The translations under genes were made by a program, and so were the position numbers. Shown one piece after another: positions 45,201 through 51,658 of a DNA stretch of 51,658 nt (position 1 is the first letter of the stretch; the number at the start of each line of letters is the position of its first letter). Source of the stretch: Gnetum montanum (taxonomy: Eukaryota; Streptophyta; Gnetopsida; Gnetales; Gnetaceae). The stretch lies in the NCBI GenBank assembly GCA_015680685.1, contig MNCI01025527.1, positions 1 through 51,658 of the forward strand, in the 5' to 3' direction. The notes under the pieces were generated by a model. That model worked only from the letters and a program-made list of their open reading frames with translations. It did no database searches and was not told where the DNA came from.

Positions 45201-48200
45201 TCTATGGAGAGGATATCTACTCTTGAGACCTTCATGAACTGATTATTTGGTCTCACAATCCCAACATTGGGTTGCGGATTTATCAGTACATTGGCTGTGA
45301 TGGATTAGCAGGTACATTATGATTTGTTTACCTCTCTGTGCTGGGGGAGCACTAATAAAGGATGGTGATCTATCCTAGATCCTACAAATATTGGGATAGC
45401 AGATGGCATGAAATGGTATCCTTGGCCATGCTAGATACTGATGGCCCAGGAGTGGCCAATGCATTGAGGTCCCACTATGGTAGGATGGTGGATACTCAAT
45501 TGGCATGTTTCATTATTCGATCGTTACATTCGTGTCTCGAATCATTTTCATTCAATGTTACCCTTGCAGTGGGTTCGATGCGATGGTTGATCATGTACCT
45601 TTTGAGATAGTGGTGCAATGATAGATGATCTTTTATGCTTCGTGACAGAGACAGGTTTTTCTCAAAACAACATGATTCTTTCATGGTATGCTCTTGGTGG
45701 CCTAAATCCTTCAGCCTAGGATGGACCTGGGTAGTTTGTCCTATAGCCTTTTAGGTTGGGGTAGCATTCCCAAATACCATGTATGTTTCCATATAAATGT
45801 ATTCCTATCCTTGGGTGTGTGAAATGTATCCTTGTGATATTCTCAATTCGATTGTATGCACTCAAAAGTGTTGGATGTATTGCCTATGTGACTCAGTTGT
45901 CTCTTGGTTGTAGGCTTATGCCACACCCTATGACAAGGCCAAGCTTCATGTATGGTGTTTTCCTAGTGCTTGTTTTGAATCGCCCTTGCTATATGTTGTA
46001 AATGGCCTTTGTGCTTTGATGTACAATTCTACTGAAAACTTCTTGAGAAATTCTTCAGTTGTGATATGGTGTTGTAATGAACGGACTAGGGCATGCCCTT
46101 GCCCATTATGCTCTTGAACTAGTGCCATGTGTTCTTGATGATGTTGGCATGCCTGGATGGTGTGTGCTTGGTGAACGTCCTTGAGACAGGACAACTCTTA
46201 TGAACCCTTTCTCGTGTTCCTAGACTGGCAAAGATCTTGTTCAAAAATGATCGATGGTGACTGAAATTCAAATCAATGTGATGACTAGCAATGGATTTGA
46301 GTTGAGTTCTAGGTATTAGCACCTAGACTCGCTCTTCCATGTTGGATGTGATTGTGGAGTAGTTTTCCAAACCTTGGGATGGTGGTCCATCCTTGAATAA
46401 ATGATGTTACAGATATAGAAATTGTGATTTCTCTTGGTGGCCTTGCTTGGTGGGCTTGAATGTGCTCAAAACACAGAGCTGATGCTCTCATGATTGGGGG
46501 CTTCTAATGATTTGTGCATGTTGGTGGGCTCTTGTGACTAATTGCTTTTGGTGCTTTGGAGGGCTATGATGTGCTCTCATAGATTGGGACTTATTGGTTC
46601 TTTCATGGTCTATGGTGTGATTTCATGATAGGGGACTCGTTGTGCCTAATAGGCTATGGTGTCTTGCTGAATTTTCTTGTGTACTTCATTGCTTATGTAC
46701 ATTGATGTATCACACAGTCCCTCCCTAATGTATTGTCCCATGTCTCTGGTGTAATGTTAATTCATGGTGGGATAGCAGAGTTGAGCATGATATTACTTGG
46801 TGAATCTTTAATTCTATGAGGGGTCTTTCTCCATTCTGATGGATTCTCTCTTTAGTTCTTGAAATAATAAGGCAGGTGGTCTTGAGACGGGTGTCTCCTA
46901 TTTGGGACCTAGAAGCAGTTAATGTTTGGGACTTGTTCCTAGTAATTGTCCCATGTTCGTGAACTCTTGGGGTTTTCTTTCAGAGAAAAAATGTTGTTAC
47001 TTGGGTGATATTCATGAAACCTCTTTTGTGAGGTCATGTTGCTGATGTAAATTAAAGGTACATATTGTTCTTCTTGTAAGCAAGGCATGATCTTATGTAC
47101 TCACTCAACTTTTGGGGGTTTCAGAGGAACTTCCTTGTTGGGGTTCTCTAGTAGACCATCCTTATTGTAAACCCTTCAGGGATGAATCGTTTTGTGTTTG
47201 AGTTGTAAATGATGTTGGTAAAAGCCCATTCTATGTAAAACTATCTTGAGTACCCAGTCCTCCTATGGGAAAAATTTTGTTGTTGACTTGTGTCTGTTGT
47301 TTGGGTGAATGATAATAGGTAGTGATGCGGCCTTGTCCACCACAAATTGATGTAAATGGGCTTGATTGGGATGTATGAAACAAAAACCCAGATCTCCCAA
47401 GATGAAACAAAATCCCTCTTGATAGAATTTCAAAGGGATGAACTGCTTGGCTTCTCGAGTTCTCCTCAAGGTGAAAATTGAATTTGGGTAAGACTTGTGA
47501 ATCCATGTCTTCCCTCAACTGGTGATAGTTCGATGAGATGGTTTTTTTGGCTATATTGACTACTTGGGCATGTATTATGGGTAAGGTGTAGCTGGGCTAC
47601 TATACTTACCTATGGAAGAAACCTCCCAAAGAAGATCCTTCCTACAAGTGCAAAATCTAATGAAAGGTGTTGATTGTGAGACTGTTAGTTGTTCTTGATA
47701 TAGTGGGGAAATGCAAATTCTAGGAACATTGATGTTCCTTGGAGAATTCATGATCTAGTTGCTCTTAGAGGTGACTCTATATTTGTTCCTGGACCTAGTG
47801 TTTAGAAAATGGTGCTTGTCCCATAACTTGGAGTGGAAAGGATATCTTGCATGTAGAAAATGTGGGTGATCCTTCTCCATGAACGGGATATTATGGTTGC
47901 ATTCGATGATGTGCTTATGGCTGATATGAGACAGGTGTATGGAGGACTGTCATGGGGTTAGCTACCCAATTGAGCCTCTACTTGTTTTAACATTCGAGCG
48001 ATGTTGGACAATCACAAGAGCTATTGATGATAGTTGGGGCTTGTTGTATGTTAGCCTCTTGGAGAAGTTTCCAAATAGATTTTTGGATCTTCTCTCTCAT
48101 TGTGGTTGTGGAAAACTGTTGGGTGGTGAATTGAGGTATGTGATGCTGGTATATGCAGACGGCAAGGTCAATCTCAAAATATCTACCCTTGTACCTTGTT

Positions 48201-48883
48201 TGTAAGGGAGAACATGCTTGACTCCCTTCATACCAGCTTGAACAAACATGATGAGAAAAAGAGAATGCGCATGGTATCGATGCATGTGGAATCAGTGCTT
48301 AGATGGTTGCATTGGTGAGACCCCATGGGTTTGGATGCAAGTAGTAGAACATGGCTTTCTGGCAAGCATGAGTTGCTTGCAGAGACATGGCTCTTCGGAG
48401 CATGTCCTCCCTCTTGGTTTGATGTTCCCAAGTCCCTCACCATGGGTAGTGGCCCTAGTGAGCCCTAAAAAAAATCAATGGGTGCTGAGATGCCATTCAC
48501 AAAGGAACTCAGTGAGACTTGTGGAAGAGGAGTTGTCTTCTTGCATAAGTATGGGCTTACACAAGAAGATATGTCTCTAGACCCTTAGAAGGGATGGATC
48601 TAGGGGTTGCCTTAGAGAGGTTGGCCCTTTGGGTTGGACTCTCCTACTCGTATAGAGAAGGGAAGTCTTTGGGCTTCCTCCAATTGCCTTTGCGTTTCAT
48701 GGAAGGCATTGGATGAAAGGACATATCAGGTTTTGGGGAGGGTAACTTCCTTCAAGCTTGGCATCAAAGGACATGAAGGATCCCTGGAGTTGATGGAGTT
48801 TTGAACCCATACAGAAGTGTACTCTCGAAGCTATCTTAGGCTCTACTCTGAGGACGTCGCTTCTTTGTGCAGGGCAGGATTTT
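45201..48883. other. Interior of element D, right part
   Basis: About 3.7 kb without any recognised protein domain. Short open pieces occur on the plus strand (45362-45610, 47939-48205, 48248-48580) and minus strand (46491-46309, 47518-47231), none with a motif I can name. If this is the interior of an LTR element, its pol has decayed beyond recognition by eye or was never present. Confidence 0.4.
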
Positions 48884-49451
48884 TAGAGATGTCCTAGAGT
48901 GGTGGTTCTCTTGGGCTCTCCCCATGGTTCAGGGGCCATGGAACACTTTGAGGTACCCTCGGGTGACTCTTAAGTGTTAGAAAACCCACCCTGGCTTATT
49001 TGTACCAAGCTAGCAATAGGACACCCTCCTGTTGCAACTTTCTTCTAAGCCCTCTTCATTCCCTCTTCATCGTGGAGAACTACATGGCCCTAATTCTACA
49101 ATAGTCGTAGATATGTAGGCAACTAAGATTGGATAGTTTTGGTATGGTGCTAGAACACACCTTGTACTAGATCATGAGGGATCTGGGGGTGAGGCACCTT
49201 CCCTTGTAGGTGCATCGTCTCCCCTCCCACCGATGTTTTCTACAAGGTTGTGTGTGTGCTTGTTTGCATGGTCCTCGTTTTGAAGTTGGTTACCCTCCAT
49301 GAGGTGCGTTGCCATATAAGTTAAGAAGATGTGCTTCTGCTTGCACTCACTCATGAGATGCTTGCTTGCTTAAGGCGTATTCCCCAAGTCTTCTGCCCCA
49401 GATCCATTGGATCTTCGTGAATTCATTGGGGTGCCGGACAATGTCGGGGCA
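48884..49451. repeat. Right copy of the 569-bp direct repeat (LTR of element D?)
   Basis: 568 bp, from AGAGATGTCCTAGAG to GTCGGGGCA; matches 33826-34394. Edges are inferred from where similarity stops. The flanks (TTTTT left, ACGAT right) give no target duplication with the left copy. Confidence 0.6.
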
Positions 49452-49884
49452 ACGATACAGGAATCATGTAATAGTTGGGGATGTTCATGGTGGGAGATTT
49501 TATCTAATATCTTTAAAGAAAAAGCATCAAGTTTTGAACATAAACAATATACATGTATAAATTATGGAAATTGTAGAGTATGCCGAGCAACTTGATGAGT
49601 CAAGTAGCAACAATTATTCAAATTATGAATCATAGACTGGAATTATTGCATATCAACTTCATTGCATGAAGAAAATTATTGAAATTCATGGATGAAAAAG
49701 ATGCTTAATTAGATGATGTGTTCATTTTGAGAAACTTTGAAATCAATTCTTTTATGTGAATTAGGTTGTAAATATTTCCTAATTCTTTAAATCATTATGA
49801 GAGGTACATGATTTGATTAAAGTTACTATGGTCTCTGGACTCTCTTCCATTATGTTTTTTTTTGTTTATAAAAAAAATTTAATG

Positions 49885-49956
49885 ATGCATGGTTCATTTA
49901 GTTAGCACATGAGGCTTATGATTGTGCAAGTCATGGATTTGATCCCCATAAGGTAT
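49885..49956 (+). pseudogene. tRNA-like relic
   Basis: TTAGTTAGCACATGAGG resembles the D-arm/A-box, CTTATGA a possible anticodon loop (TAT, Ile-like), and GGATTTGATCCCCAT the T-arm with B-box. The acceptor stem does not pair convincingly, so it is a pseudogene or a SINE head. Confidence 0.35.
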
Positions 49957-49979
49957 GAAACACTAACACAATTATTGAG

Positions 49980-50006
49980 TGCTTAAGGCGTATTCCCCAA
50001 GTCTTC
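49980..50006 (+). repeat. 27-bp displaced copy of element D repeat sequence
   Basis: TGCTTAAGGCGTATTCCCCA plus AGTCTTC is identical to 49367-49393 in the right copy. The left copy of the repeat has diverged at several positions here, so the source is the right copy. Confidence 0.85.
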
Positions 50007-50871
50007 AATGCTCAGTTATAAGTGCTTAGTAGAGGAGTAGATAAATAAAAGATTAATAAAAGACCTATATGCAATGGTTATTATGAGTGCTCATGGCAAC
50101 GTTTCACATGCTACACCAAGTGCAAATATGCTAGCAACCACATGGGCTATGTATAAGATAGTATTGGTTTGTGAAGCATATCATTGATAATATGTGTTAT
50201 GATTGGATTATGATTGTGTGTATCATGGACTTTTTAATGGTATATCATGGGCATGATGACATGGGCATGATAGGTGATGTCAGACAATGGTTTTATCTGT
50301 GATTGTATGATAGTTATCTATCCTCTTCGAGAATAATTATGTTAGCATTATGGGTGCTATGATGTATGTGTGTGTGCTATTTTGAGCATGCGTAAGACTA
50401 ACAACTATTACAAGTTTCCTTGTACCCTCACTCCTCTTCTCTAGTGAAGCACTTGTTGACCATCTAGCAAGGGAAGTACCACTTAGTTGTGTATCAACTT
50501 TATTTAATTATAGGTAAAAGGCACAAGGGCCTAAACAAGCATGGAGAGGGAGACTAGAGGAGGGAAAAATTTTCAGTGTTTGGTTAATGTATATTTTCAT
50601 GTATAGTAGTATGGACTATGTATTGTTATATGAAACTCTCTATACTCTTATATATAAGATGATTATGTTTATGTGTTTTTAAATTTTAGTAGAGTCATGC
50701 ATAGTTTGATTTATGTAAAGGCCTAGATTTTTATAAATTGAAATGTATGTTTATTTTTTACTATGATATGAAATTTCTATGTAGTTTGACCCTCCTTAAT
50801 AGCATGTATTTTGCACATAATTGGTTTTTAGTTATCATGCTTCCATTATAAGATTACTTGATCCTAGGCAT

Positions 50872-50897
50872 CACCCTGCCCTAGGTAGGGCAGGGTG
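50872..50897. repeat. Perfect 12-bp inverted repeat (hairpin)
   Basis: CACCCTGCCCTA, GG spacer, TAGGGCAGGGTG, followed by TTACA. GC-rich in an AT-rich setting. The combination with a TTACA end (TGTAACACCC on the other strand) resembles the terminus of some plant gypsy LTRs; no partner end found. Confidence 0.7.
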
Positions 50898-51121
50898 TTA
50901 CATCCAACAATAGTTTCTATTGTGGAAATTTCATATTATAATCGAAGGAAAGAGCTTCATCACTTGCCTCAAGATCTTAGGAAATTTTAGGTTGTTACAT
51001 GTTTGGTTCAAGCCTCTTTGAAATCCTTCTTATTTTCACTTTTTGTGTTGGGTCCACTTCCTTATTATTTTTGTCTGCTAGTTGATTTTATGTTTTTAAT
51101 ACAAAGACATACACTACCAAT

Positions 51122-51658
51122 TGATGAGCGGCTAGGTACCCCTACACTCAACCATACGAATACGAGTGTGTACACACGATCTAGTTGAACTCCACAGACA
51201 GACTAGTTGTGGCACCTAGATAGTTACACGTTGATCACAGTTTGCTATCTTCCAACCTAAACTAGTATTTGCTTTGTCATGTTGGTTTAGTCCAAAGTGA
51301 CGTGTATGATGTGATTCCTAATTATTATGCTACTACTAAAGTTGATGGAAATTAACTTGAATGAACTAATAGACAATGGAAAATAAAGTCTAATCTAGCC
51401 TAAGTCTGATGAGCATCTATCCTTAATCATCTGTACACATCTTGGACCCCATGTACTACTTCTGGGATTACCAAGCACACATTACTTAAGCGTTACTAGA
51501 TACGCTACTAGGTTACCAAGTAGTTACACTTAAATGTTCGTGATTAAGAGGTACTCATTTTGCATTAACAACAAAAATAGTAAATGACAATAAAGAACAT
51601 AAACTAAGAAAAAATAATTAATAATTAACAATTAAAGCAATTAAAAGCTAAGTGAATG
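51122..51658 (-). repeat. Family-A/B/C LTR, partial at the window edge
   Basis: Begins TGATGAGCGGCTAGGTACCC and follows the LTRs at 23280 and 30438 through CTACACTCAACCATACGAAT, GTTGAACTCCACAGAC and ATTACCAAGCACACA. It runs off the end. No PBS lies to its left (flank CCAAT), so it is either a solo LTR or the 3' LTR of an element that continues outside. Confidence 0.85.

Larger units (their letters stand above)
49452..51121. other. Unassigned AT-rich stretch
   Basis: No gene seen. Holds a tRNA-like relic (49885-49956), a 27-bp duplication of repeat sequence (49980-50006) and a hairpin (50872-50897). A purine-rich run at 50543-50564 could be a PPT of an unrecognised element. Confidence 0.4.

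Noticed and set aside
48097-48580. Plus- and minus-strand frames of 60-110 codons in element D
   Set aside because: No recognisable motif, overlap each other and have no second copy here for comparison; kept only as part of the unassigned interior.

Overview
The window looks like nuclear, heterochromatic DNA of a large-genome seed plant. It is visibly AT-rich, has no convincing intact host gene, and consists almost entirely of decayed, nested LTR retrotransposons. PBS and protein signatures are of plant Ty3/gypsy type (Athila-like and Tat-like). A gymnosperm or similar repeat-bloated genome is a guess from the age and density of the relics; the sequence does not identify a species.

Layout. 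1-440 is the tail of an opposite-strand gypsy integrase. 513-13090 is element A, an old Athila-like element on the minus strand. Read right to left it has LTR, Asp-tRNA-type PBS, gag with zinc knuckle, protease, RT, RNase H, integrase, a 2.4 kb non-coding spacer and a third ORF; about 1 kb of another element is inserted in pol. 13.1-17.6 kb is gene-free and holds at least four tRNA-headed SINE-like copies (one with its own insertion and an 11-bp target duplication), C-rich tracts and a Copia-like LTR. 17592-23279 is element B, the same family as A, cut off inside gag by element C. 23280-32069 is element C, again the same family; a 924-bp solo LTR with perfect 5-bp target duplications sits inside its 5' LTR. 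32.1-33.8 kb is unassigned, with two short exon-like blocks near its right end. 33826-49451 is bounded by a 569/568-bp direct repeat (element D, family not recognised), split by element E. Element E (35967-45195) is a Tat-like element with 1.6-1.7 kb LTRs, a perfect CTATG target duplication, gag and protease, but no RT, RNase H or integrase. 49.5-51.1 kb is unassigned, and another family-A LTR runs off the right end.

How it works together. A, B and C are one family caught in different states. A keeps pol. B and C carry gag, a conserved spacer and the third ORF but have no pol where A has it, so they would depend on a relative such as A for reverse transcription and integration. The third ORF lies between integrase and the 3' LTR, the position of the env-like gene in Athila elements. 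It has a basic N-terminus, a globular middle (best seen in C), a coiled-coil C-terminal half and a conserved acidic/proline tail. In C a good splice acceptor lies at its start and a candidate donor 700 nt upstream in the spacer. E is a second, unrelated non-autonomous design (gag-protease only) that has jumped intact within the window. The spliced third ORF and the two pol-less designs are the most interesting content.
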